Shown here in pieces: positions 26,264-35,441 of a stretch of 64,000 bases of DNA. Every line of letters begins with the position of its first letter. Position 1 is the first letter of the stretch. The stretch is from Chthoniobacter flavus (GTDB taxonomy: Bacteria; Verrucomicrobiota; Verrucomicrobiia; Chthoniobacterales; Chthoniobacteraceae). The notes beneath the pieces were generated by a model. It ran no database searches. It had not been told where the DNA came from and saw only the letters and a program-made list of their open reading frames with translations. The position numbers and the translations under genes were made by a program. The DNA is taken from NCBI GenBank assembly GCA_945861435.1, contig CAMAUX010000005.1:1-64000 (forward strand). The letters run 5' to 3'.

Positions 26264-29200
26264 TCACTGAGCCCCCGGCTTGGGCCCTTGGAAGCTCTGC
26301 GGTTTGTGCACTCGAATCCCGTTTCTACGCAGCTCGTTTAATTCCAAACCGTTCGGGGAAATCTCGGCGCGAATCGCATAGACCGTAGGGTCCGCGATCA
26401 ACTCCTCGACCCTTCGAAAGCTCTCGCGATTCCAGATCCGAATGCACCCATCCTTGGACGCTGTCACGAGCAGGGGCAGGGTCGGATGCCATGCAATTCC
26501 AGTGACCGAATCCTCATGCGCCCGGAACTCCCGCTCCACCTCCAGCGTGCGGCTGCTCCGAATCCGAACGCACTTGTCCGCGCCCGCTTCTGCTAAATGC
26601 AGGCCATCGGGCGACACACCAAGCCAGTTCGCGTCCGGCGCCGTTGTCTTCGCCACCAACCGTCCGGCTTCCGCGTCCCAGAGCGCGATCTGCACTTTCT
26701 CTCCCGACGCTCCCCCGGATTCCACCTCTCTTTGATCATCCTTAACCGCAATTTCAGCGACACGGTTCACGCCCACCCAAACCGGCGCATAAGAGACATT
26801 CAATCCCTCGCGATCTGTCACAGCCACCAACTTCCGCCCGGTGGAAAATTCATACACGGCGCTCCCCGTCCAGACGCGGTCTTCCACCGGGTGAATGACA
26901 AAGGGGGCGAGTGTGTATGAACTGGCGGGGAGTCCTGCGATTTGCTTTGGCGGCCAGATCTCTTCCAAACCGGAGGAGCCCACGCGATACGCGCCATACA
27001 TTCCACTCATCCCTACAATCAACCGTGCGCCGTCTGGGCTGATGTAAAAGCCGGGGATCACGTTTTTCACCTTCCACTCGCCCATCTCCTGACGGACTCG
27101 CTTCACCCGATCTTTTTCGGCTCCATCGCAGAGCTGCATCGCCACGACGTCATCCCTTCTTACCCAAGTCACAAGCTGGCTGGTATCTCCACAGCGCACT
27201 CCGGCCAAGAAGGAGCTAAAATCCATCCATAAACCGGATCCAGCGCTCGCCAGGCGCCAGATTCGAAGCGCCCTCGGTGATCGGAGGACCACCGCACCCT
27301 CTTTCGCCCGCAGCGATGCGGAGGATCGTTGATGCGGCAGAGGCTCTAATACGGGAAGGCTGCGGGATAACATCCCCGATGAGGCACCTCGGATCTCCAA
27401 CACGGCGCCCTCGGCAGAGGTGCGACCCAATACCGCAATAAAATCCCCCGGCGGGATGAGGGTGCATGCGTAATTGCCGTAAGTCGGCGCCACCTCGAAC
27501 TGGACTTTACCAGTCCATGGAACCACCGCGCGCAGCCTGGTCCAGCCGAACTCCGGAGAATAAAATCTGTTCCATCCCGGCGAGCCGATCCCGTTATGGG
27601 GAAAATTGGGATGAAAATCCGGCGCTCCTTTGACTCCCTCAGAAAGCACCTTTCCCGATAAAGCGTCGCGCTTCTCGACGCCACGAGAATGATCGCCCGC
27701 CAGCAAAACACTTTTTTGATCACCGCTGAAATCTGCATGGAAGAATCCCGGCGCCTCCCACAACAGCCGTGCCGATGGATGATCCCAGGCCTCAACTTTC
27801 GACTCGCCTATAAGGATGCAGATCGAGCCGTTCATGAGAATCCTGCGGAGATAGCTTGGCCCGCTGATCTGTGCCACACGTGCACCGTCCCCGAGATTGC
27901 AGATATCCACCTGAGACGTATTACTGGCAGACTTGAGTTTATAACCAATCGCAGCGAGCTTCCCATCGAACGACACCCCAAGGGGTCCGTGCTCTTTCGC
28001 ACCCGGCGGACTGGATTTCCAAAGCGGCTGAAGGACACCCGTGGTCACGTTCACGGCAAACACCTCGCCGTCGCTGCGGAGAACCACCATCCGCTCGGGG
28101 TCGGAAGGCCAATCCTCCAAACCCACCCACGACCGGCCCTTCGGGGCGATGATCGAGAACGTGGGTGTGTCGATCCGGCCCTGAAAGTACTCCCAGTCCG
28201 GCGTTCTCAAATCCTCCGGCACCTCCGCAAGAGCCCGCTGCAACGCCACAGAGTCCGACACAGATTCAGCCGCCTCCGCCACGGAGATCTGCGCAATCGC
28301 AGCGGAACGACGCGACTTTTCCCGCTCTGCGAGAGCCAGCTTTTCGTTCGCCCGGGCGATCCGCTCACTCGCTGCCAGCTTCACCGTGAACGCAACGGCC
28401 GCGACGAGAAACAACGCCACCGCCGCGGAGACTCCCTTATTGCGATTGATGAAGAGCACCAACTGCCGGAGCGCGCCCGCACCCTCCGCACTCGTCGCAA
28501 AACCGTTCTGGTACGCGTCGATGTCCGCCGCAAGAGCCGCCACACTCGCATAGCGCTGGTTACGGTCGGTGCTCATCGCTTTCAGCGTCACCGCCCGCAA
28601 AGCCTCGGGCACCTCCCCGCCAATCGCCGCCGGCGTTCCTTTTTCCACCCGGTCGCTGCCTCCACGCCGAGTAATCATCGAGCTGATCTCCCCCCTCTTC
28701 ACCTTGGTGAGGACCTCGTCGAGCGTCCTCCCTTCAATCGGGGGACGGAGCGTGAGGATGGCAAATAAGATCCCTCCCAAAGCATAGATATCCGAACGCT
28801 CGTCCAATTCCGCCACCATCCCCTCCGCCTGTTCAGGCGACATGTACTGCGGCGTCCCCATTACATCCCCTTCCATCGTCATCCCGTAATTACCCGTGTC
28901 GGCCACGGGGCCACTCGACGCGCCATTCGCATCTTTCTCCCCAAGGACCTTTGCCAGTCCCCAGTCCATGACAAGCACCTCGCCGTACTCGCCGACCATG
29001 ATGTTCTCCGGCTTGAGGTCCCGGTGGAGGATCCGCTTCGCGTGCGCAAACATCACCGCATCACACACCTTCCGGAAAATCGTGAGTAATGTGGCCCGCG
29101 GATACTCCTGCCTCGTGGATCCCTCCCCGCCCCTGAGATCATTGAGCACCGCCTGCAGCGTGCGCCCGTGCACCAGCTTCATCGAGTAATAAGGCCGCCC

Positions 29201-29932
29201 CTGCTCATCCACACCGATGGCATGGATCGGCACCACGTTCGGATGCGCCAGTTGCGCAAGCACTTCAGCCTCCTTGGTGAAGCGTGGATCTAATCCCCCC
29301 TGCGCCAGACTACTTACCTTCACCGCCACCTGCCTTCTCAACTGCGGATCTTCGCCGAAATATATCTGTCCCATTCCACCACGCGCGATTTCCTTTATGA
29401 GCGTGTATTCCCCAGTCAACGGCGCCTTGTCTCCGGCGCCTTTTTGCACCGCATGAGGAGCCCTTTGGGCCACCAACCCGCGGATCCCCACGGGAATCGT
29501 AATGTCCGGATCCGCCACCGTCGGGGGCCGGGCTACGGGAAGCGTGACGTACACATCGACAGGAACTCCAGGCAGGGAATTCCGCACGGGCGGGATTGTC
29601 ACATCGGCCGACTTATCCACGCCAGGATCCGCCTCCAACACACACAGTGGCTCCACCAGAAGCGTCACCCCGGGCAATCCTACCGAAACAGGACACTCCG
29701 CCTCGACGCGCGCAGTGATTGCATGGCCGTTGACCGTCACTCCTCCCGCCAGATCCTCCAACTGAATCCCGCCTTCCATCAGCCATATAGCCAAATGTCG
29801 TTCCGCAATTCCCTCCACCGGGAGCACCACATCTGCCGCAGTTCCACTACCGACCACATAACTGCCCTCTGTCAGCTCCAACACTCGCACATCGGCGTCA
29901 GCAATCTGCACCGATATAACGAATAAACGCAT
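26264..29932 (-). CDS. FHA-domain Ser/Thr protein kinase with C-terminal WD40 propeller
   Basis: 1222 aa from the ATG at 29932; the frame extends five codons further to a GTG preceded by a C-run. Residues ~1-90 form an FHA-like domain (SYVVGSGTAADVVLPVEG, ERHLAIWLMEGG). The kinase at ~165-440 has IARGGMGQIYFGED, VAVKVSS, HRDLKPENIMV (~300), VMDWGLAK and GTPQYMSPEQAEGM, so all catalytic residues are present. A membrane helix follows (~495-515, SAAVALFLVAAVAFTVKLA), then a coiled coil and a long beta-propeller whose last blade is a clear WD40 (HEDSVTGIAWHPTLPLLVTA). The kinase is cytoplasmic and the propeller outside. It would phosphorylate unknown targets in response to an extracytoplasmic cue. 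The gene stands alone. Confidence 0.9.
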   Translation of the reverse strand: MRLFVISVQIADADVRVLELTEGSYVVGSGTAADVVLPVEGIAERHLAIWLMEGGIQLEDLAGGVTVNGHAITARVEAECPVSVGLPGVTLLVEPLCVLEADPGVDKSADVTIPPVRNSLPGVPVDVYVTLPVARPPTVADPDITIPVGIRGLVAQRAPHAVQKGAGDKAPLTGEYTLIKEIARGGMGQIYFGEDPQLRRQVAVKVSSLAQGGLDPRFTKEAEVLAQLAHPNVVPIHAIGVDEQGRPYYSMKLVHGRTLQAVLNDLRGGEGSTRQEYPRATLLTIFRKVCDAVMFAHAKRILHRDLKPENIMVGEYGEVLVMDWGLAKVLGEKDANGASSGPVADTGNYGMTMEGDVMGTPQYMSPEQAEGMVAELDERSDIYALGGILFAILTLRPPIEGRTLDEVLTKVKRGEISSMITRRGGSDRVEKGTPAAIGGEVPEALRAVTLKAMSTDRNQRYASVAALAADIDAYQNGFATSAEGAGALRQLVLFINRNKGVSAAVALFLVAAVAFTVKLAASERIARANEKLALAEREKSRRSAAIAQISVAEAAESVSDSVALQRALAEVPEDLRTPDWEYFQGRIDTPTFSIIAPKGRSWVGLEDWPSDPERMVVLRSDGEVFAVNVTTGVLQPLWKSSPPGAKEHGPLGVSFDGKLAAIGYKLKSASNTSQVDICNLGDGARVAQISGPSYLRRILMNGSICILIGESKVEAWDHPSARLLWEAPGFFHADFSGDQKSVLLAGDHSRGVEKRDALSGKVLSEGVKGAPDFHPNFPHNGIGSPGWNRFYSPEFGWTRLRAVVPWTGKVQFEVAPTYGNYACTLIPPGDFIAVLGRTSAEGAVLEIRGASSGMLSRSLPVLEPLPHQRSSASLRAKEGAVVLRSPRALRIWRLASAGSGLWMDFSSFLAGVRCGDTSQLVTWVRRDDVVAMQLCDGAEKDRVKRVRQEMGEWKVKNVIPGFYISPDGARLIVGMSGMYGAYRVGSSGLEEIWPPKQIAGLPASSYTLAPFVIHPVEDRVWTGSAVYEFSTGRKLVAVTDREGLNVSYAPVWVGVNRVAEIAVKDDQREVESGGASGEKVQIALWDAEAGRLVAKTTAPDANWLGVSPDGLHLAEAGADKCVRIRSSRTLEVEREFRAHEDSVTGIAWHPTLPLLVTASKDGCIRIWNRESFRRVEELIADPTVYAIRAEISPNGLELNELRRNGIRVHKPQSFQGPKPGAQ

Positions 29933-30783
29933 AGGGGGGGGTGACACTCAGCTATACATGTTTACGTCGTCGGCGCCCTCGCGGACAAGTCAAGAGCCTC
30001 CATGCGCACAGGAGGGTACGGTGACGGGGCGCAATCGTGCAGGATCGCGCAGGAGGGCCAAACTCCACGCTCAGCAGCTGAGCCCGGGTCGCGTGTCACT
30101 GCAATTGCGAGGCGGCATACATCAGCGAATCGGTCATGCCCGTTGAAGGTTCGGCCCCAGAATCAGGCACCCGCAACGCCGCAACCCGTCGATGTCCGAG
30201 GGATGATAGTTATTGTCCGGTCGCCGCCTGCAATCCGCAACGCGAACGCAGGCAGCCACCCGATCCATTCCCACCACACGACGCGCCTCAGGCAGTAGCG
30301 CGAGAGTGACGATGTTGAGAGGAGATCGTTGCTGTTCCTATTGGCTCCACTCTCGACATCGATATTCACATCAAGGCGCTTCGCTCCCTTACACTCCCCC
30401 CGGAGCCCGCCGGGCTGCTTTCCAGAGCGGTGGCGCAAAGAAGGTTCTGGCCCATGCCAATCCCGCTGCCTCCTGCGCTCGTTCAGCCACCGCCAAAACT
30501 GCTCGGCGCCACGGTGTCTCAACGAACAACGGATCGCCTACCCACTCGCATAGACCGGTGGTTCGTGAAGCAGGTTGCGCGTCCAAGCGGCCACCCAGTC
30601 GCGGCCTACTTCCATCGCCAGTTTCAACGTCATCAGCAACTTCCGCCCCTCGTCTACCTCGGGGCCACTTTCCGCCATGCGTCATGCGTCGTTAAAACCA
30701 CCTTTGCCCTTTCACCTCTTTACAACTAAACCACCCCCCAACCACCCCTCCCGATGCGCGAACCCACCCCTCTATCTAACGCC
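29933..30783. other. 851-base gap with no confident gene
   Basis: Between the kinase gene and the MFS gene, all frames of moderate length give low-complexity peptides without signal peptides or recognised motifs. The best small candidate is a 46-codon minus-strand ORF at 30538-30678, listed separately. A small hairpin GCTCAG-CAG-CTGAGC lies near 30072-30086. The rest may be decayed coding sequence or promoter DNA for both flanking genes. Confidence 0.5.
30538..30678 (-). CDS. possible 46-aa ORF or gene remnant
   Basis: An ATG at 30678 opens a 46-residue frame with an ordered amphipathic stretch (KLLMTLKLAMEVGRDWVAAW) ending in a stop at 30538. The composition looks more protein-like than its neighbours, but no ribosome site or family is recognised. 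The stop may be a point mutation in a longer, decayed gene. It is included because it is the only stretch of the surrounding gap that looks coding. Confidence 0.2.
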   Translation of the reverse strand: MAESGPEVDEGRKLLMTLKLAMEVGRDWVAAWTRNLLHEPPVYASG

Positions 30784-31986
30784 ATGACCCCTGCTCTCTA
30801 CCTCCGATTGGCCACGATGGTCTTCCTCCATTACTTCGTATGGAGCTGCTGGTACAACACCATGGCCGTGTATCTCGGTAAGCTGAACTTCACCGGCACA
30901 CAGATCGGCCTCGCCTACGGCACCACCGCCATCGGCGCACTCGTTTCGCCCTTTCTCATTGGCGTCATCGCCGACCGCTACGTCCCGGCCCAACGACTTC
31001 TCGGCGGCCTGCACCTGCTCGGCGCCGCCCTGCTGTGGTGGATCTCGCAGCAGACCAGCTTCGGCATCTTCTACCCGTCGCTCATCGTTTACACGCTGAC
31101 CTACATGGCGGGCCACGGACTCATCAACACGATCACCCTCACCCACGCGCCGAACCCCGCCAAATGGTTCCCGATCGTCATGGCCGCCGCCTCCGCCGGC
31201 TGGATCGCCGCCGCCAACGTCATCAACTTCGCCGGTCTCGCCGACAACAACGGCATGTTCCGACTCGCCTGCGGCGTCGCCGTCGCAATCGCGCTCTACG
31301 CCTTCACCCTGCCGAACACCCCGCCCAAGGGCGACGCCGGTCCCGTCTCTGCCAGCAAGTTGCTCGGCCTCGACGCCCTGAAGCTCTTCAAGGACCGCTC
31401 CTTTGCGGTGTTCATGTTCTGCTCCTTCCTGATCTGCATCCCGCTGAGCTTCTACTTCACCTGGACCGGCGCGTTCCTGAGCGACATGAAGGTCGCCAAC
31501 TTCGCCTCGAAGATGACCCTCGGCCAGGTCTCGGAAGTCGGTTTCCTCCTGCTGCTGCCCGTGCTCCTGCCGTTCCTCGGCGCCAAGCGCATCATGGTTC
31601 TCGGCATGGCCGCCTGGGCCGTCCGCTTCGCACTCTTCGCCTACTTCCATGAGCAGCCCTCGGCCACCTGGATGGTCCTCGGCGGCATCCTCCTTCACGG
31701 CATGTGCTACGACTTCATCTTCGTGATGGGCCGCATGTATGTCGACAAGGCCGCCGGCGACGGCCTCCGCGCATCGGCGCAGGGCCTGCACGCCGTCTTC
31801 ACCCTCGGGGCCGGCATGTTCGTCGGTTCCTGGCTCTCCGGTGTCGTCGCTCAGCACTACACCAACGCCCAGAGCCTCCACGACTGGAAGTCCATCTGGC
31901 TCGTGCCAGCCGTCATGAGCGCCGCACTCATCCCGATCTTCCTCGCCCTCTTCAGCGAAAAATCCGCCAAGGAAATCCGCGCCTGA
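30784..31986 (+). CDS. MFS permease of the nucleoside:H+ symporter type
   Basis: 400 aa from the ATG at 30784; an in-frame ATG at 30754 would add ten hydrophilic residues. Twelve membrane helices are apparent. The layout matches the NupG/XapB-like nucleoside transporter family of the major facilitator superfamily: MVFLHYFVWSCWYNTMAVYL in helix 1, IGVIADRYVPAQRLLG in the loop between helices 2 and 3, and a long central loop (SKLLGLDALKLFKDRSF). It would import nucleosides or related sugars with protons across the inner membrane. PVC genomes carry many paralogues next to sugar-degradation genes, so the substrate may be a sugar. No operon partner is visible. Confidence 0.85.
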   Translation: MTPALYLRLATMVFLHYFVWSCWYNTMAVYLGKLNFTGTQIGLAYGTTAIGALVSPFLIGVIADRYVPAQRLLGGLHLLGAALLWWISQQTSFGIFYPSLIVYTLTYMAGHGLINTITLTHAPNPAKWFPIVMAAASAGWIAAANVINFAGLADNNGMFRLACGVAVAIALYAFTLPNTPPKGDAGPVSASKLLGLDALKLFKDRSFAVFMFCSFLICIPLSFYFTWTGAFLSDMKVANFASKMTLGQVSEVGFLLLLPVLLPFLGAKRIMVLGMAAWAVRFALFAYFHEQPSATWMVLGGILLHGMCYDFIFVMGRMYVDKAAGDGLRASAQGLHAVFTLGAGMFVGSWLSGVVAQHYTNAQSLHDWKSIWLVPAVMSAALIPIFLALFSEKSAKEIRA

Positions 31987-32292
31987 CCTCCATACTCGAT
32001 CCCACTGGGTTTCGTGCCCCGCAAGCCCAGCCACATCGACCACGACTGGCGGCATTCCACAACGCTCGAGTCGTCGCTCATCCACGTTGCGGCGAAGCGG
32101 ACGGAACCCGACATGCGCCCGCTGTCGCATCCTCACTTGAAGGTGGTGATGTACGACCAGGCATGTCCGCGATCATCGGATAAAGGCTGGAAGAAGCACG
32201 TCGGTCGGTTGCTCCGGTTTTGCAGCTTACAAGAAAGGCGATTTTGGGACGCCTTTTCCGTGAATCCATTTAACCTACAAACGTGAATGGAC

Positions 32293-32379
32293 GGCCCACG
32301 GAATCACGGACGGAAGGGGGGGAATGAGGGGGCTGAGAGTCTGCTGCGTGATCCGTGCATTCAGTGCGTTCCGTGGGCC
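32293..32379. repeat. palindromic repeat (GGCCCACGGAA family)
   Basis: Perfect 11-base terminal arms, GGCCCACGGAA at 32293-32303 and TTCCGTGGGCC at 32369-32379, enclose a further weak match (TCACGGA against TCCGTGcA). The sequence type (…CACGGAA…CACTGAATGCACGGA…) is a family different from the element at 6609 but similarly intergenic. An open frame across it gives a spurious small peptide. Confidence 0.65.
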
Positions 32380-32483
32380 ATTGGGAACTCTCCGGGTTCA
32401 GGCTACTGCTGAGTCCTATCAGCGTCTGGGTAATTGAGGGTAACAGCCATGTCGTTACCGACTTTGAAGATCGCTGAAAGAGA

Positions 32484-32500
32484 CTCACCCAACGGGTGAG
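32484..32500. terminator. perfect short stem-loop in the gap between two convergent genes
   Basis: CTCACCC (32484-32490), loop AAC, GGGTGAG (32494-32500): a perfect 7-bp stem. A T-rich stretch (GATTTTA) follows only after 13 bases on the plus strand. It could be a bidirectional attenuator between the MFS gene and the LRR gene, but the missing U-tract keeps this tentative. Confidence 0.35.
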
Positions 32501-32661
32501 ACTGAAACGGGATGATTTTAAGCTGCAAATTCCGTTTCCACAGAAACTCACATCAGATCCGACAAGTTTTCATCGCCGCATTGAGGTTTAACAGACTTTC
32601 CTCCCCTTACTCCGTGCGTCGCCCTCGAAGGCTCTTTCCCCAGCAAGCAAAGCGTCTCGGT

Positions 32662-33954
32662 TTACTTAAATACCGCAGTATTGGGCATCGCCGCCTTCAG
32701 CCGCCCCACACACTCCACGCTGGTCTTCGTTTCCCGAATTCCCATGTTCGTCAGATGCCCCAGTTTCACGAGATCGTCAAAACTGGCATCCGTAACCTTC
32801 TTCAAGCCCCTTAATTCCAGTTTCCTTAGGTGAGTCATCCCCTGCAGCGTCCCACTCTGGATTCCCAAGTCTGTGATCCCAGTGTTATAGGAGATATTCA
32901 GTTGATCCAAACTTCCCAACTGCCGCAGATGCTGGATCGTCCCGTCGGTGAGACTGTTGAAGGTCACCTCCAGAGATTTCAAATTCAGCTTCGCCACATG
33001 GACCAGCCCAGGCCCCTGAATCTCATTCCGCCCCAAATTCAAACTCGCCAGCCTGGACGAGCCCTTGAGATGCGCCAACCCGTCGTCCGTTAACCCGCAA
33101 TCCACGAGATTCAAATCCTGCACCGTCTCGAGTTTAGACAGAGCCTCGAGGACCTCCCCGGAAAGGCGACTGCGCAAAATCGTAAGTTTGCGAAGCCCCT
33201 TCCACGCGGCAAGACGTTCAATTTCCACAGCCGCAATCTCCCGGTTCCCGATCGTCAAATTTCCCAATCGCTTGCACGCCTGAAGGTGTCTCACCGCCTC
33301 CTCATCGATCACATTCGGCAGCCCCAAAGACCCCAACTTCGGAGTTTCGGACAGAGCGGCCAGATCCTTCGACTCCACTAACGCATCCCATAGATCAATA
33401 CTCTCCAGCGTCTGCGACTGGCTCAACGCCCTCAACACCCTCCCTGTCGCCCGCGGCCGATCATTGTTTTTGGGTATCTCTGGATACGACCACTGCGGCG
33501 CCCCAAACCCCTCCTTCTCATACCGATCAATGGGCGCAAGCGTCAGATAACGCAGCTTCGGAAGCTTCAACAAAACCTCCAGTCCGGCATCATCCACACT
33601 GGTTTCATATAAGCTCACAAACTCCAGATCCGGCATCAGAGCCGTGAGGGGCATTAAGTCGTCCGTCACTTTCACACCCCACAGACCGAGATGCGTTAAT
33701 TTGGGGGGCGCGCCGGACCAACGAAAGAGATGCAATGAGTTCCGGCGCGCGGTGATGATCCCCGTCTCACTCATTTTGTTCAATGCCGCGAGCAGCTCGG
33801 GCGAGGTCTCGCCCGGCGCACCAAACGGATTGTATTGATGCGGGGGAAGCGCCTTGAGCGTTGCAGTCGGAGCCGCGTCACCCGCCGCAAAAGCAGCCCC
33901 ATCCATCAATAGCATTGCGCAGATAAGCAGGGGGCACACAGGGATATTCTTCAT
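32662..33954 (-). CDS. exported leucine-rich-repeat protein (locus 2)
   Basis: 430 aa from the ATG at 33954, chosen because it begins a Sec signal (MKNIPVCPLLICAMLLMDGAAFA); the frame upstream is hydrophilic and off-family. About twelve LRR units follow, such as LTHLGLWGVKVTDDL, LKLPKLRYLTLAP, LAHLKGSSRLASLNLGRNEI, and LGSLDQLNISYNTGITDLG at the C-terminal side. A cysteine-poor, soluble exported protein is expected. It lies 185 bases downstream of the DUF1552 gene of locus 2, on the same strand. The LRR protein of locus 1 precedes its cytochrome, so the association recurs with a different gene order. Confidence 0.85.
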   Translation of the reverse strand: MKNIPVCPLLICAMLLMDGAAFAAGDAAPTATLKALPPHQYNPFGAPGETSPELLAALNKMSETGIITARRNSLHLFRWSGAPPKLTHLGLWGVKVTDDLMPLTALMPDLEFVSLYETSVDDAGLEVLLKLPKLRYLTLAPIDRYEKEGFGAPQWSYPEIPKNNDRPRATGRVLRALSQSQTLESIDLWDALVESKDLAALSETPKLGSLGLPNVIDEEAVRHLQACKRLGNLTIGNREIAAVEIERLAAWKGLRKLTILRSRLSGEVLEALSKLETVQDLNLVDCGLTDDGLAHLKGSSRLASLNLGRNEIQGPGLVHVAKLNLKSLEVTFNSLTDGTIQHLRQLGSLDQLNISYNTGITDLGIQSGTLQGMTHLRKLELRGLKKVTDASFDDLVKLGHLTNMGIRETKTSVECVGRLKAAMPNTAVFK

Positions 33955-34139
33955 AAGAGAGATGGGGAAAAAGGCTTCATTCAGTGGAGGGGCCCTTCGC
34001 TTGTCAGCTGCCGCCTGATCGCTGTTTGAACGGGATTTCTTGTCCTTTTCGGCTCCCCCGCAGAGGCATGACCCCATGCCCCGGCGCGGATCGCTTCCCG
34101 GGAGGCCACATGGTGCATCGTCCAATCCGATCCCCCTAC

Positions 34140-35435
34140 TCAGGCGATGAGTTCCTTGATGACTCCCGTGCTATCGCCATGCCGTTCCACTGGCACGCCA
34201 GCTCCCTTGAGAAGAGTCAGCCAAGCGTTACACAAGGGCGTGCCGTTGGGCAGCACCAGATTTTGGCCCATCTTCAACCCGGCACCGTGTCCTGCGAGCA
34301 AGGTGGGACAGTTGTCTCCGTTATGTTCGGTTCGGGTATTGGTTCCAAAAGCGATGGTCGTGTGATCCAAGAGACAACTCCCATCGGCTTCCTTGGTCGC
34401 CTTCAGTTTGTCCAACAACCCCGCAAGCAATTCGCTGTTGGCGACGTCGCGTCGTTGGGAGGCATCGAACTTCTCCGCCATCGTCGAGTGGTAATGACTC
34501 ATGTCGTGTGGAGCCACCTTGATATCGAGGCTCGTGAGCAGCGTGTCCACCGGCTGACGGTACCCGAGCACCCGGGTGCTATCCGTTTGCAAGGCGGCCA
34601 TCATGATGTCGTACATTAGTTTGATCTCCTCATATCCCGCCAAACCCGGTTTGGGCTCCGCTATCGGAGCCCTAGGCCGCGGCACTTCCAGCCACTGCTC
34701 GTCTTTACTCAGACGAGTCTCGATGTCTCGGATTCCATCAAAGTATTCCTCCAGTTTTGCAGTGTCGTTTTTCCCAAGTCCCCGCTGAAGGTCATGAGCG
34801 TCTTCAAGGACGGTGTCCATGACACTGTGCCTCCGCTTGAGGAGAGCTTTGCGTTTCTCCAAAGAAATATTCTCGCCCGAAAAAAGACGGTGAAAAGCTT
34901 CCACGGGAGTTTTCTGAGCGGCGATCGGCTTGCCACCCGCATCCCACGCAAGGGACAGCCCCTGTCCGTGGCCGGAATTACCCGCGTAAGTACCGCAATC
35001 CAGCTGCATCGACGTAAAGCGCGTCTTTAATCCGAAGTACTCTGCCGCCACCTGATCGGCTGAAATGGTATTATGAAAGCTCTTTTCAGGGACGGCAAAC
35101 TGGTTGGCGCCCGTAAGCCAGAAAGTGCTGCCACAGTGGCCTGCATTGACGAACCGGTGAGTCAAACCCTGCAGGACAGTGAAATCCGCCTTGTGACGAG
35201 CTAATGGCTCCAACCCTTTGGGGATCTGATAATCGGCTCCCGGCTGTTTGGGATCTGGGAACCAGGTTTCCGTGGTAAGCCCCCAGCCCAACCCCATGAA
35301 AAGGAGACGCTTCGGATTCGCCACGGCCGGAGCGGCGGAGGCAAACCGACGAAAACCGAGGGACTCGAGGAATGGGAGAGCAATCAGCGAGCTGCCGGAT
35401 CGGAGAAAATGACGACGGGACAGGTTGGTGTTCAT
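34140..35435 (-). CDS. DUF1552 Tat-exported protein (locus 2)
   Basis: 431 aa. Tat signal SRRHFLRSGSSLIALPFLES. DUF1552 landmarks: LLFMGLGWGLTTETWFPDP, GCSTFW-like CGSTFWLTGANQF, HNTISADQVAAEYFG, DIKVAPHDMSHYHSTM and RHGDSTGVIKELIA at the end. It is close to the DUF1552 protein at 56930 along its whole length (same TWFPDP, STFWLTGAN, ISADQVAA and GDSTGVIK blocks) and only distantly related to the one at 578. It lies 6 bases after the cytochrome gene, so the two are co-transcribed. The activity is unknown. Confidence 0.92.
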   Translation of the reverse strand: MNTNLSRRHFLRSGSSLIALPFLESLGFRRFASAAPAVANPKRLLFMGLGWGLTTETWFPDPKQPGADYQIPKGLEPLARHKADFTVLQGLTHRFVNAGHCGSTFWLTGANQFAVPEKSFHNTISADQVAAEYFGLKTRFTSMQLDCGTYAGNSGHGQGLSLAWDAGGKPIAAQKTPVEAFHRLFSGENISLEKRKALLKRRHSVMDTVLEDAHDLQRGLGKNDTAKLEEYFDGIRDIETRLSKDEQWLEVPRPRAPIAEPKPGLAGYEEIKLMYDIMMAALQTDSTRVLGYRQPVDTLLTSLDIKVAPHDMSHYHSTMAEKFDASQRRDVANSELLAGLLDKLKATKEADGSCLLDHTTIAFGTNTRTEHNGDNCPTLLAGHGAGLKMGQNLVLPNGTPLCNAWLTLLKGAGVPVERHGDSTGVIKELIA

Positions 35436-35441
35436 TGGCGG

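Larger units (their letters stand above)
31987..32661. other. 675-base gap with repeats, no gene
   Basis: This stretch lies between the stops of the MFS gene and the second LRR gene. It holds the hairpin repeat at 32293-32379 and the stem-loop at 32484-32500, both listed separately. Open frames across it give peptides such as TECTDHAADSQ, which are translations of the repeat. Nothing resembling a gene was found in 31987-32280 or 32501-32661. Confidence 0.6.

Noticed and set aside
30772-32136. A 454-codon minus-strand frame rich in Glu and Gly
   Set aside because: Antisense to the twelve-helix MFS permease; acidic low-complexity shadow.
32270-32551. A 93-codon minus-strand ORF
   Set aside because: Runs across the GGCCCACGGAA repeat and the stem-loop; not a gene.
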